A DNA stretch of 64,000 nt from Acidobacteriota bacterium (GCA_903970255.1 CAJCHM010000003.1:1-64000), one strand, 5' to 3'. Positions 24,107-32,868 are shown, numbered from the stretch's first letter. Numbers and translations are program-made. Notes: a model not told the origin generated them from the letters alone.

Positions 24107-25408
24107 ATGAATAATATGAGTGTATCTAGTCAATATAGTCGATATGATGATCCAAGTTGTAAACTAGCCCAACAGGTCTTAGGAAATTCGAACTGCCTCA
24201 TTAATATTGGTCGACAAGGGGGGTTATCTGCCCTCATTTCGATAAGAAGTTTGAATAAAAAATGTTTGGCTGCTTCTAACAGGGCGCTAGAAATTTTATA
24301 TAATACTTTAATTAAAAGTAAGTTTATTAATGAATGTTTTAATGAATTAAGTGAAAATTTTAATATTGAAAATGTTAAAAATTCGATAATTGGAGAGTTT
24401 AATTATAAAAAAATTACAGATTCTAATGGATTGCTTGCCGTTTTGGGTTATAAATCAATTTCTCATATTTTATTTGGGCATTTATCAGTTAATGATATTC
24501 CTGTAAGCGTCGAAAAATTTGAAAAAAAATTACATGAATCATTTGAATCAATAGAAAAATGTTGGGATAATGGTTTAGAAGAAATAATCATTCAAAAAGG
24601 TTTTACACCGATAAAAGAGGAATGTAAAAATTCTGGACTGGGTATTAGAACTTTTTTTCATAAAACTGTTAATAACGAAAAAGAATATAATAATTTAAAA
24701 ACAATCAAAGTCTTTTCTTTTAAGGACTTGGCGTTGAAGATGTTTCCCTTCCCGCCATGTGCAATGGAAGGGTTAAAAGAACTGTCTCTTATGTCAAATC
24801 AGCTTGAAATATTTCCCGTACTGCATCTTGAAAATTTAGAAGGTCTTGAGCTTTTCAATAATAAGTTAACATCGATTGACCTGTCTTATTGTCCTAACTT
24901 AAAAAGATTTCATGCAGAACATAACCAACTGATTGAGTTTCCCAAAGGAATCGGTAAACTTGTTAATCTAAGGCATCTTGGGCTTGCTAGCAATAAACTC
25001 ACGCAAATCCCCAAGGAAATTGGAGAGCTTGTAAATTTAAATTATCTGTACGTTAATAATAATAAACTCACGCAAATCCCCAAGGAAATTAGAAAGCTTG
25101 TAAATTTATGGTGGCTGAGCGTTAGTAATAATAAACTCGCCGAAATCCCCAAGGAAATTGGAGCGCTTAAAAAATTAAAATGCTTTTACCTAGATAAAAA
25201 TGATCTAACTGAACTCCCAGAAGAAATCGGTCAGCTTGAACATTTGGAGCATCTAGAAATACAGGGCAACGAATTAAAAAAAATTACCGATCAAATGCGT
25301 AGTCTTAAAAACCTAGAAACTCTCTGCCTTCCAGCTAATTGCCGCGATATTGTTCCAGAAAATTTTTTCAATGGAATTTCAAAATTAAAAGAGGTTAAAT
25401 GGCGGTAG
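24107..25408 (+). CDS. Leucine-rich repeat protein
   Basis: 433 residues from the ATG at 24107 (a GTG at 24098 is the alternative). The N-terminal 220 residues are AT-rich and helical without a clear domain; GGLSALISIRSLNKKCLAAS could be a degenerate F-box-like helix pair. Residues about 225-430 hold roughly nine LRRs of about 23 residues, with the pattern NKLTQIPKEIGELVNLNYL. These plant- or animal-like LRRs are typical of secreted bacterial effectors. The gene is followed by a remnant region and a repeat end. Host-protein binding is inference. Confidence 0.85.
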   Translation: MNNMSVSSQYSRYDDPSCKLAQQVLGNSNCLINIGRQGGLSALISIRSLNKKCLAASNRALEILYNTLIKSKFINECFNELSENFNIENVKNSIIGEFNYKKITDSNGLLAVLGYKSISHILFGHLSVNDIPVSVEKFEKKLHESFESIEKCWDNGLEEIIIQKGFTPIKEECKNSGLGIRTFFHKTVNNEKEYNNLKTIKVFSFKDLALKMFPFPPCAMEGLKELSLMSNQLEIFPVLHLENLEGLELFNNKLTSIDLSYCPNLKRFHAEHNQLIEFPKGIGKLVNLRHLGLASNKLTQIPKEIGELVNLNYLYVNNNKLTQIPKEIRKLVNLWWLSVSNNKLAEIPKEIGALKKLKCFYLDKNDLTELPEEIGQLEHLEHLEIQGNELKKITDQMRSLKNLETLCLPANCRDIVPENFFNGISKLKEVKWR

Positions 25409-25748
25409 ACTTTTGACCGAGTTGCTCGATCCACGATCTGCCTACCGAAGAACGTGAACTCTGAAGGGTAGTAGGGCAGAAGTGGCTTTACTGATTTCGT
25501 GCTGAGCATGAAAAAGCCCAGATATATGCTCAGCCACTAAATCCTTAACTACAGCTATGCACTGGAGTTTGGACTGTAAAGTATTTTTAATCAAAAGGCC
25601 CTGGGTAGGTACTAGTCCCCACAACGTAGCCCGCCAGCTATTGCGCATTCCAACTTTCTCCATATCCATGTTGGGGGAGGTTGGAATGGCGCGCCATTAT
25701 TGCTCTGCCCTCTTACTTCGTATCCCACCTCACCCCTGCACACCACTT
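25409..25748. other. Non-coding remnant region with a stray element end
   Basis: About 340 bp between the LRR gene and the TPR gene. It contains the family A terminus ACTGGAGTTTGGACT at 25561-25575 without its partner, and an imperfect inverted repeat (GCGCATTCCAAC near 25638, GTTGGAATGGCGC near 25680). Broken minus-strand readings across 25291-25669 overlap in different frames and may be the decayed remains of a gene I cannot identify. Confidence 0.45.
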
Positions 25749-26144
25749 CTACCCATAAGCCATAATAAGGGCCTGGGCCTGGTCTGCGATCTGCTCCAGT
25801 GCGCATTTTTCCAGCGCGCGGGCCTGTGCTAGCGCTTGCCTTTTGTAGCCTAGGGCAAAGAGGGCCTTGGTTCTATTGAGAAGGGTCGGTAGGTGGGTGG
25901 GATCGAGTTTGATGGCCTTTTCAATGTAATTGAGAGCCATCAGATTATTACCCTTCTGTAAATAAAGGGCGCCGAGGGTCTGTAGGTCGTATGCCGATTC
26001 AGGAGCAAGTATGACCAATGCCTCAAAAAAGGTTGTTGCGATGTCGTACTTTCCCTGCTTGATATAGGAATAGCCGACAAAACGCAAGTCCTCAAGTTCT
26101 TCTTTATTCCATCCCAGGATAGATAACCAATCAATCTGGCTCAT
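25749..26144 (-). CDS. TPR protein, type III secretion chaperone-like (CT274-like)
   Basis: 131 residues with three tetratricopeptide repeats: LRFVGYSYIKQGKYDIATTFFEAL, AYDLQTLGALYLQKGNNLMALNYI (each only partly quoted by its core YIKQGKYDIA and YLQKGNNLMALNY) and HLPTLLNRTKALFALGYKRQA. The size and repeat spacing resemble SycD/LcrH class II chaperones. In C. trachomatis a TPR protein (CT274) lies between dnaA and the division cluster, as here. It overlaps no gene and follows the 173-residue gene by 15 bp on the same strand, so they are probably one operon. The partner is unknown. Confidence 0.7.
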   Translation of the reverse strand: MSQIDWLSILGWNKEELEDLRFVGYSYIKQGKYDIATTFFEALVILAPESAYDLQTLGALYLQKGNNLMALNYIEKAIKLDPTHLPTLLNRTKALFALGYKRQALAQARALEKCALEQIADQAQALIMAYG

Positions 26145-26159
26145 ATGCCCCTCTATTTT

Positions 26160-26681
26160 CTAGCCCTTCTGATACTGGGTTCTTCTGGAATTAATTTCAA
26201 TGATCAGCTTGTCTAAACTTGTGATCTTTTCTAAAAGGGTGGTTAATATTTTTTTTTCTTTCTCTTCTTCCTCTAAGGAGCGCTCTTGCTCATACTGCTG
26301 ACGTTTGTTTTGGCCTCCCCCCTTTACATCGAGGGTTTTTTGCTCTGTCATCGATTTGATTTTAGCTAAAATTTTTTGTGTTTGTGACTCTTGTTTATCT
26401 TCAGATCCCATCGAGGGGATGAGCTGAGAGGTAAATAGCCTGTTTCTCTGCTGATAATAGCCGCGGGGAGGGGGAATGGATGCCCACGTGATGCCGCTGG
26501 GTTGTAGGTTGAAGAGCTCGTCGAGTTCTGGGGTAAATGAGGGAGTGGTGACCTCGATCCTTGTTTTATCAGGGATTGTGGGTGATTCCTTGATGTAGGT
26601 ATCGTCGTAAGCTTCTTTTCTCTCAGCGTAAATCTGAGAAGCTTCAGGTCCTAGATTGTCGACTGTACGTGCTGAACCCAT
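26160..26681 (-). CDS. Conserved hypothetical, coiled-coil C-terminus
   Basis: 173 residues. The N-terminal half is polar and Pro-rich (SPTIPDKTRIEVTTPSFTP). The C-terminal third is a strong charged coiled coil (QQYEQERSLEEEEKEKKIL to INSRRTQYQKG). No signal peptide. It is upstream of the TPR gene and divergent from mraZ. Its position suggests CT273, but I cannot confirm similarity. Pairing with a chaperone-like TPR gene hints that it may be the chaperone's substrate or a structural partner; this is inference. Confidence 0.55.
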   Translation of the reverse strand: MGSARTVDNLGPEASQIYAERKEAYDDTYIKESPTIPDKTRIEVTTPSFTPELDELFNLQPSGITWASIPPPRGYYQQRNRLFTSQLIPSMGSEDKQESQTQKILAKIKSMTEQKTLDVKGGGQNKRQQYEQERSLEEEEKEKKILTTLLEKITSLDKLIIEINSRRTQYQKG

Positions 26682-26806
26682 AAGGCTAGTCCTTTGTTAA
26701 AAGATCTAATTAAAAATTCATTTGCCACGGGACGGCTAAATTTATCAACCGATAAATTGTAATTTCTGTTTGTTTGTGTTGAAATGGGGGTTTTGAATTC
26801 TCAATT

Positions 26807-26821
26807 CCCACAAATTCCCAC
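26807..26821 (-). promoter_or_regulatory. Candidate MraZ-box pair facing the CT273-like gene
   Basis: Two CCCAC words (26807-26811 and 26817-26821) are GTGGG boxes on the minus strand with a 10-bp period, the spacing known for MraZ operators. They lie 126-140 bp upstream of the divergent 173-residue gene. Confidence 0.5.
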
Positions 26822-26939
26822 TTTTTATTCTATGCTGCGATCTCACTGAAGTTGAATGTGTTAATAGAGCTTTTGGGAGTGGAGTTTATGGGGGTATTTA
26901 GCAAAAATGATTGCCGATTTGTAGTTGTAGTGTTAAATT

Positions 26940-26954
26940 GTGGGAAAAGGTGGG
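26940..26954 (+). promoter_or_regulatory. MraZ-box pair upstream of mraZ
   Basis: GTGGG at 26940-26944 and again at 26950-26954, separated by AAAAG, 20 bp upstream of the mraZ ATG. Direct GTGG(G/A) repeats with a 10-bp period just before mraZ are the known autoregulatory operator of the division cluster. Confidence 0.75.
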
Positions 26955-26974
26955 AAAGTTCTCTTTTATACATT

Positions 26975-27478
26975 ATGACTAAGTTCTTCTTCAGTGGTTC
27001 TACATCTGCAAAGCTCGATGAAAAGGGGAGATTCGTTCTGCCTCAGCAGATGCGCTTTGGGCTTGTGGAAGAGGGGGTTCTTGAATTTAGTCTAGCTTTA
27101 GGCCTTGGGGGCTGCCTTGCGATTTACAGACAGAGCGATATTGCCAAGATTGTACAGAAGTTCCAGGCGAAGCAGCATCTTGGAAAATACCAGAAGTTCT
27201 TCACTCTCTTCTTTTCGACGCTTCACCAGACCAGCTGCGATAAGATCGGCCGCGTGATCATCCCTCCGACATTGAAAAAAGCTGTGGGGATCAAGAGTGA
27301 GATTATGGTTGCTGGGGTCTTAAATAAGATAGAGATCTGGCCCAAAGAGCGCTACGAGATGCAGCTTGATGCTGTACTCAGCGGTAAAGATCCAGAGATG
27401 AACCTGGCAAAATTGACAGAGGAAGCATTTGCCCTTTTAGAATGTGACACAGGAGCCCAAGAGGAATCCGATGAGTAA
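26975..27478 (+). CDS. mraZ: Transcriptional regulator MraZ
   Basis: 167 residues from the ATG at 26975 (MTKFFFSGSTSAKLDEKGRF). A longer reading from 26852 would run through the operator repeats and is unlikely. The two AbrB-like halves are visible: SAKLDEKGRFVLPQQMR and TSCDKIGRVIIPPTLKKAVG. MraZ forms a ring-shaped oligomer and represses the division and cell wall cluster. The stop overlaps the rsmH start by eight bases, so translation is coupled. Confidence 0.92.
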   Translation: MTKFFFSGSTSAKLDEKGRFVLPQQMRFGLVEEGVLEFSLALGLGGCLAIYRQSDIAKIVQKFQAKQHLGKYQKFFTLFFSTLHQTSCDKIGRVIIPPTLKKAVGIKSEIMVAGVLNKIEIWPKERYEMQLDAVLSGKDPEMNLAKLTEEAFALLECDTGAQEESDE

Positions 27479-28393
27479 TGCCCCGTTACATGTCCCTATT
27501 ATGGTCAATGAGATGCTGCAGTGTTTAAACGGTGCAAAACTTACCACTTTTTTTGATGGAACTCTTGGTGCCGGCGGTCATGCCAGGGCAATTTTAGAGG
27601 CTCATCCTGAGATCAAACGCTATATCGGCTGCGATAAAGATCCAGAGGCCCTTGAGATCGCTGGAAAAAATTTAGCCCCTTGGAAGGACAAGATTGAGTT
27701 TGTTCATGGGGATTTTTGTAGACTCGATGAATATTTAAATGAGTTAAAGATCGATTTTGTCGATGGTTTTTTTTTGACCTCGGAGTGTCATCTATGCAAC
27801 TAGATCGCGATTATAAAGGGTTTTCTTTCAGTAAAGAAGGTCCGCTTGATATGCGGATGGATCCTACCTCTGATTTGACTGCAAAAGAGATTGTCAACCG
27901 ATGGCCGGAACAAGAACTTGCCAATTTATTTCGCGATTTAGGCGAAGAGCCAAGACACAAAAGAGCCGCCTCGGCAATTGTTGAGGCCCGCCGCAAAAAA
28001 CCTATCTTAACGACGACCCAGCTCTCTGAGGTGATCGTGAATGCCTTAAAAACACCGCTCAAAGGAAAATGGCACCCAGCGACGTTGATTTTTCAAGCGT
28101 TGCGGATGTGCGTTAACAAAGAACTCGATGCGATTGCAACAGGGGTGGCAAAAGCTGTCCAAGTTCTTTCCCAAGGGGGAAGAATTGGCGTGATGAGTTT
28201 TCATAGCTTAGAAGATAGAATTGTGAAGAACATCTTTAAAGAAGGTTCAGCCGGGCCAAAAAAAGCAACGCCAAACGCCCCTTTGCCGATCCTAAAGTTG
28301 CTTACAAAGAAGCCGCTTGCACCCCTTTTTGCAGAGATTAAGAAAAATCCTCGTGCGCGCAGCGCCAAACTGCGTTTTGCCCAGAAACTTTAG
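27471..28393 (+). pseudogene. rsmH: 16S rRNA m4C1402 methyltransferase, one-base frameshift
   Basis: Two frames together encode a complete RsmH. Frame one (27471 to about 27769) gives APLHVPIMVNEML, FFDGTLGAGGHARAIL and GCDKDPEAL. Frame two continues with DLGVSSMQLDRDYKGFSF, the methyltransferase core and the C-terminal SFHSLEDRIVKNIF and ARSAKLRFA. The break is in a run of nine T at 27767-27775; ten T would restore GFFFDLGVSS, as the family predicts. A sequencing error, a real mutation or rescue by polymerase slippage on the T run are all possible. The enzyme methylates 16S rRNA. ftsL follows 12 bp downstream. Confidence 0.9.
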
Positions 28394-28405
28394 AGGCTTA
28401 ACATC

Positions 28406-28789
28406 ATGGGAAACAAAGGAGCCCTTGTACGCATTTTGATTTGCATCGGCACCTTTGGGTTTTTTCTCTATTCCTATATCGATAAACAAAACGCGATCAC
28501 ACGTTTGCGGTTGCAAATTCCCGTCATTGCCAAAGAGATCAAAGACATCAAAGAAGAAAATACACGTCTTCATTATGAGATCGATCTATTTGAGAGCCCA
28601 GAACATCTGATGGAAATAGCCCGCCAATCTGAGTATAGCCACCTGAAACAGCCGATGCTTAAAGAGGTGCTTACAATGGCAGAGGGGTTGGCACTTCAAG
28701 TTTCCTCAGAGAACGAGGAAGAAAAGACTGCTGTTAGACCTAAGTGGAAGTTTGCAATCGGAGCCAAGCAGTTAGTTCATGAAGAATAG
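28406..28789 (+). CDS. ftsL: Cell division protein FtsL-like
   Basis: 127 residues: a short cytoplasmic start, one membrane helix (ALVRILICIGTFGFFLYSYI), then a periplasmic coiled coil (IPVIAKEIKDIKEENTRL). The family is weakly conserved; size, topology and place between rsmH and ftsI decide the call. It would link division factors in the septal complex, which in Chlamydiae works without FtsZ. Its end overlaps ftsI by 11 bases. Confidence 0.8.
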   Translation: MGNKGALVRILICIGTFGFFLYSYIDKQNAITRLRLQIPVIAKEIKDIKEENTRLHYEIDLFESPEHLMEIARQSEYSHLKQPMLKEVLTMAEGLALQVSSENEEEKTAVRPKWKFAIGAKQLVHEE

Positions 28790-30800
28790 CAACGATACGC
28801 TAGGGTTGCATAAGCGGAAGCGTTTGGTTTGGGTTTCTCTCTTTGTCTTTGTGCTCTTTTGCGCGCTGATCATTCAGTTCTTCAGAATTCAGATCATCGA
28901 AGGGGAGAGATGGAAGGCCCAAGCAAAAGTTCAGCATCAGATGGTGGTCACTGAACCGTTTAAAAGAGGTTTATTCTACTCTAATACTTCCCTCAAGCTT
29001 GGACACCCTGAGACGCCGCAGGCCTTTGTCACCGACGTTTCAAAATTCCATCTCTATGCAGATCCCAGCAGCATCCCCATCGATTGCAGGGCAGAGATTG
29101 CAAATAAGGTCTGTCAGTTGCTCAATATTCAAGGAAAGGATGCAAAGAAACTCCATCAGCAGATGGAGTATAAAACCCGCTCCCGTAAACTTGCGCTATG
29201 GCTTGACAAAGAGCAATGCGATGTTTTGGGCAAGTGGTGGTTTGCTTTTGCAAAATCGAAAAAAATTGCCCGCAATGCTCTGTTTTTTGTTCAAGACTAC
29301 AAACGCTCTTACCCTTTTGGTAAATTGCTCGGACAAGTACTCCACACTGTTCGGGAGGAAAAAGATTTGAGGTCGCATCAGGCAATTCCCACCGGCGGCC
29401 TTGAGCTTGTTTTTGATAAGGTCCTGCAGGGAAAGCAGGGGAAGCGGCAGCTCTTGCGCTCTCCTCGCCACGCTTTGGAGACGGGCAAGATCCTCTCCTA
29501 TCCTGAAGATGGTGCCGATGTCCATTTGACGATCAACCACTATTTGCAGGCGATTGCTGAGGAAGAGATTGCCAAGGCAGTGAAAAGCGCCAATGCGAAA
29601 GGGGGATGGGCGATCCTAATGGATCCCAAAAGTGGGGAAATTTGGGCCTTAGCACAGTATCCTTACTTTAATCCTGAGGCCTATCGCGATTATTTTAATG
29701 ATCCCAAGCTTCTAGAAAACACAAAAGTGAAAGCGATCACAGACCCGTATGAACCGGGCTCGACGATGAAGCCGCTGACAATAGCCATTGCCCTGAAAGC
29801 CAATCAAGAATTAAAAAGACAAGGTAAAAAGCCTCTCTTTTCCCCATTGGAAAAAATCGCCACATCCAGTGGAAGCTTTCCGGGAAGATCAAAACCTATT
29901 AGAGATACCACCAGGCATGCATACCTCAATATGCAAATGGGGCTCTATAAGTCCTCAAATATTTATGTGGCACGCCTGGTGCAGCGGATCATTGAAACCT
30001 TAGGTGCCCAATGGTATCGCAACGCTCTGAGTGAAATTTTTGGGTTCGGAGTAAAGACGGGGATCGAGCTCACATCGGAGAGTCCAGGGTTGCTTCCTAC
30101 ACCTGGAAAATTATACCCAAATGGAAAGATGGAGTGGTCGACCCCAACCCCCTTTTCCATTGCATTCGGTCATAATATCTCTGTTAATAGTATGCAGATG
30201 CTCAGGTGTTACGCGATCCTTGCTAATGGGGGATTCGATGTTCGACCCACGCTTGTTCGCAAGGTGATCCGTAAAAAGAGGGATGGGTCATCCGAGGTTC
30301 TCCTTGACAATACCTCTATAGAAAGGGTAAAAACTCTTAAGCGTTTGTTAGAGTCAGATATTGTGGATCAAGTTGTCACTGCGATGAAATTTGTGACCAA
30401 GCCCCTGGGGTCGGCATCCAAAGGAGATATTTACGGTTATACTGAGGTAGGGAAAACCGGTACCTCAGAGAAGATCGTCGGTGGAACGTATTCGAAGAAG
30501 GACCATATTTCCACCTTTATTGGGTTTGCCCCGGCTACCGATGCGCGCTTTGTTTTGCTGATTGCCATCGATGATCCTGAGTTTAAATATACTCCAGGCA
30601 TTGGAAAGAACCAAATGGGAGGCAATTGCTGTGCTCCAGCTTTCCGGGAGATTGGATTACGCACGCTCCAATACCTTGGAGTTGAGCCGGATGACCCTCA
30701 TGGCTACCCCATCGGAGATCCTAGACGGGATGAGACAAAGGCAGATTGGATCAAAGAAACTAAAGCTCTGCTAGAGCTTTTACGAGAATGGAACGGGTGA
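28779..30800 (+). CDS. ftsI: Penicillin-binding protein 3 (FtsI), septal transpeptidase
   Basis: 673 residues. There is an N-terminal anchor (LVWVSLFVFVLFCALIIQFF), a PBP dimerisation domain, then the transpeptidase with its three motifs: STMK in EPGSTMKPLT, SSN in YKSSNIYVARL and KTGT in GKTGTSEK. It cross-links peptidoglycan at the division site and is the target of beta-lactams, which block chlamydial division. It corresponds to CT270. The stop overlaps murE by 13 bases, and the tail (residues 625-673) is charged. Confidence 0.94.
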   Translation: MKNSNDTLGLHKRKRLVWVSLFVFVLFCALIIQFFRIQIIEGERWKAQAKVQHQMVVTEPFKRGLFYSNTSLKLGHPETPQAFVTDVSKFHLYADPSSIPIDCRAEIANKVCQLLNIQGKDAKKLHQQMEYKTRSRKLALWLDKEQCDVLGKWWFAFAKSKKIARNALFFVQDYKRSYPFGKLLGQVLHTVREEKDLRSHQAIPTGGLELVFDKVLQGKQGKRQLLRSPRHALETGKILSYPEDGADVHLTINHYLQAIAEEEIAKAVKSANAKGGWAILMDPKSGEIWALAQYPYFNPEAYRDYFNDPKLLENTKVKAITDPYEPGSTMKPLTIAIALKANQELKRQGKKPLFSPLEKIATSSGSFPGRSKPIRDTTRHAYLNMQMGLYKSSNIYVARLVQRIIETLGAQWYRNALSEIFGFGVKTGIELTSESPGLLPTPGKLYPNGKMEWSTPTPFSIAFGHNISVNSMQMLRCYAILANGGFDVRPTLVRKVIRKKRDGSSEVLLDNTSIERVKTLKRLLESDIVDQVVTAMKFVTKPLGSASKGDIYGYTEVGKTGTSEKIVGGTYSKKDHISTFIGFAPATDARFVLLIAIDDPEFKYTPGIGKNQMGGNCCAPAFREIGLRTLQYLGVEPDDPHGYPIGDPRRDETKADWIKETKALLELLREWNG

Positions 30801-32275
30801 AAATACAAAAACTCTTCAAAAACATCAAAGTGCAAGCCATTAAAGGGTCCAAAGATGTCGCCATCACAGGCCTTGCTTCCAACTCTAAGCTTGTCGCCCC
30901 TGGGAACCTTTTCATGGCAAAAAAAGGGCTTCAATTTGATGGTACCCGTTTTATCCCCGATGCCATTGCAGCAGGGGCATCTGCAATCTTGACTGATCTT
31001 TACGATCCTTTTTTTTCCTCTGTGACACAAATCATCCACCCCAATGTTGCCTCCCTGGAAGCAACGATTGCCAAAGAGTTTTACGGCTACTTAAGTGAAA
31101 GATTGTTTCTTGTAGGAGTTACTGGCACCAATGGGAAAACGACTACTTCTTACCTCATCCGCAGGCTCATAGAGCAAAAGGGGAAGCGATTTGGTTTGAT
31201 TGGTACGATTGAATCGATTGTTGGGCGCCATGTTTATCCCTCCACTCTGACCACTCCTGATCTGCTTCAGAATTATAAACTTTTCCATGAGATGCTTAAT
31301 GAAAATTGCTTTGGGTGCGTCATGGAGGTGTCTTCCATCGGTTTAGATCAGCGCAGAGTCGAAGGGATTGAATTCGATGTTGCCGTTTTTACTAATCTCA
31401 CTCAGGATCATCTCGACTACCACAAAACCATGCAGGAGTATGCAGAGAGCAAGATGAAATTATTTACTTCATTAAAAAAGGGAGTGAAGAAATTTCCAAA
31501 GGTCGCCGTCGTCAACGCCGATTCCTCTTATTGTGACCAAATGGTTGCACAGTGCACTGCCCAGATTATTCGTTATGGAATCCAAAACCCTTGCGATCTC
31601 AGGGCATCGGCTATCTCTTTAACTCCATTAGGAATGGAGTTTGATGTGGAATACCGGGGTCAAAAGACACATTTTACCTCCCCCCTCATTGGCAGGTACA
31701 ACGTTTACAACCTTCTTGCGGCAGCTGGAGTAGTTCTTGCTCAAGGATTTACTCTTGAAGAGATTGCAGATATTTTTAAAGAGGGCACCCCCATCGCCGG
31801 TAGGCTCGAACGAGTTGCCAATGAAAAAGGGTTAAACATTTTTGTCGATTACGCCCACACCGATGATGCTCTCTCTAATGTACTAAAAACTCTGCAAGAG
31901 TTTAAAAAAGGGCGTCTGATCACAGTCTTTGGATGCGGCGGGGATCGGGATCCGCTGAAGCGCCCCAAAATGGGATCAGTCGTTGAGACTCTCTCAGATC
32001 TTGCCATTGTCACCTCAGATAACCCGCGCAGCGAAGATCCAAACGAGATCATCCGGCACATCCTGACCGGCTTAAAGAAGCCAGGAGAGGCCCTTGTGAT
32101 CGTGGATCGGGAAGAGGCGATCCATCGCGCCATTGGGATGGCCCAACCCGATGACATCGTTCTGATCGCTGGCAAAGGGCATGAGAGCACCCAAGTTTTT
32201 TCAAAACAGACTGTAGCCTTCGACGACCGCACGGTCGCAAGAGCTGCTTGCATATACCCGGATCGTGGTATATAA
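30788..32275 (+). CDS. murE: UDP-MurNAc-tripeptide synthetase MurE
   Basis: 495 residues. The ATP loop is VTGTNGKTTTSYL. The motif TSDNPRSEDP marks the meso-diaminopimelate-specific enzyme, so the stem peptide carries mDAP, as in Chlamydia. HLDYHKTM and the C-terminal VLIAGKGHES are also as expected. It adds the third residue to UDP-MurNAc-dipeptide in the cytoplasm. It is last in the tightly overlapping dcw run. Its last residues (YPDRGI) are encoded by a small palindrome, so the native end may have been slightly altered. Confidence 0.95.
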   Translation: MERVKIQKLFKNIKVQAIKGSKDVAITGLASNSKLVAPGNLFMAKKGLQFDGTRFIPDAIAAGASAILTDLYDPFFSSVTQIIHPNVASLEATIAKEFYGYLSERLFLVGVTGTNGKTTTSYLIRRLIEQKGKRFGLIGTIESIVGRHVYPSTLTTPDLLQNYKLFHEMLNENCFGCVMEVSSIGLDQRRVEGIEFDVAVFTNLTQDHLDYHKTMQEYAESKMKLFTSLKKGVKKFPKVAVVNADSSYCDQMVAQCTAQIIRYGIQNPCDLRASAISLTPLGMEFDVEYRGQKTHFTSPLIGRYNVYNLLAAAGVVLAQGFTLEEIADIFKEGTPIAGRLERVANEKGLNIFVDYAHTDDALSNVLKTLQEFKKGRLITVFGCGGDRDPLKRPKMGSVVETLSDLAIVTSDNPRSEDPNEIIRHILTGLKKPGEALVIVDREEAIHRAIGMAQPDDIVLIAGKGHESTQVFSKQTVAFDDRTVARAACIYPDRGI

Positions 32276-32290
32276 ACCCATTACTCAGGT
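32252..32290. repeat. Small palindrome (family E) plus stray family D end
   Basis: ATATACCCGG-ATC-GTGGTATAT (32252-32273) is a short dyad that spans the murE stop. It is followed by CCCATTACTCAGGT (32277-32290), identical to a terminus of the family D element at 19340-19510. Similar small dyads are at 53610-53630, 39285-39332 and 61802-61821. Confidence 0.75.
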
Positions 32291-32322
32291 GATAATTATT
32301 TTACTCAAACCAAGAGCTTTTC

Positions 32323-32700
32323 ATGAAAAAAATGATGGTTATTCTCTCAGTTTTGTTGCCGTTGCGTGTCCAATCTGAAGAGCTGCAGACTGAGGCACTC
32401 ACTCCTTTTCCATCTGTAATCCAAGAGATCGTAGAAGGGAAATTTCTCCTCGGTTCAGAAATGATCCATAGCATCTCCTCATTTAATGAGATTGTCTACT
32501 TAACGACGTATTCGTATGAGGGCAATCCCATTTGGGAATTGCCATTTTCTGTAAACATCATTTCTTGGGAACTTAAAGGGGGTAATCTCTTTGTTTTTTC
32601 CAAAAACCGCCTGGGAACAGCATTCTTTTTGACTTGCATCAATGCTGCTAATGGACAGGTTCTTTGGGAAAGAGCAATTGTTGCTCCAACTGGACTTTAG
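32323..32700 (+). CDS. Truncated secreted protein, PQQ-propeller-like fragment
   Basis: 125 residues. A signal peptide (MKKMMVILSVLLPLRVQS) is followed by beta strands that end in INAANGQVLWERAIV, the type of blade seen in PQQ/outer-membrane-assembly propellers. Only one or two blades are present. The last residues TGL and the stop come from the terminus of the family B element at 32690. The gene has therefore lost its 3' part to the insertion, and no continuation is visible after the element. Probably non-functional, though a short secreted product cannot be excluded. Confidence 0.55.
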   Translation: MKKMMVILSVLLPLRVQSEELQTEALTPFPSVIQEIVEGKFLLGSEMIHSISSFNEIVYLTTYSYEGNPIWELPFSVNIISWELKGGNLFVFSKNRLGTAFFLTCINAANGQVLWERAIVAPTGL

Positions 32701-32849
32701 CCATTGAAGTGGGGCGCTTTTCCCAGATAGCATCCCCCATGCAGGGGGAATTTTGTAATGGTGGCATATTCAAGCCTACCATTACAAAATTCCCGCTGCC
32801 TGCGGGCGCTATCTAGAAAAATCGCCCCGCTCCAATGGCTAAAGTCCAG
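32690..32849. repeat. Palindromic element, family B, with nested hairpin
   Basis: Termini CTGGACTTTAGCC and GGCTAAAGTCCAG, then GGAGCGGGGCG-type arms. The flanks carry a 5-bp duplication TCCAA (32685-32689 and 32850-32854). In the middle a second inverted repeat (GAATTTTGTAATGGT and ACCATTACAAAATTC) is inserted that other copies lack. Confidence 0.92.
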
Positions 32850-32868
32850 TCCAACAAATAATGGTTAA

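Noticed and set aside
25409-25600. RNase P RNA or another structured RNA
   Set aside because: I could not match conserved core sequences of RNase P, tmRNA or SRP RNA on either strand.
26852-26974. Longer N-terminus for MraZ
   Set aside because: The extension crosses the GTGGG operator boxes and is not part of the family; the ATG at 26975 begins exactly at the conserved start.
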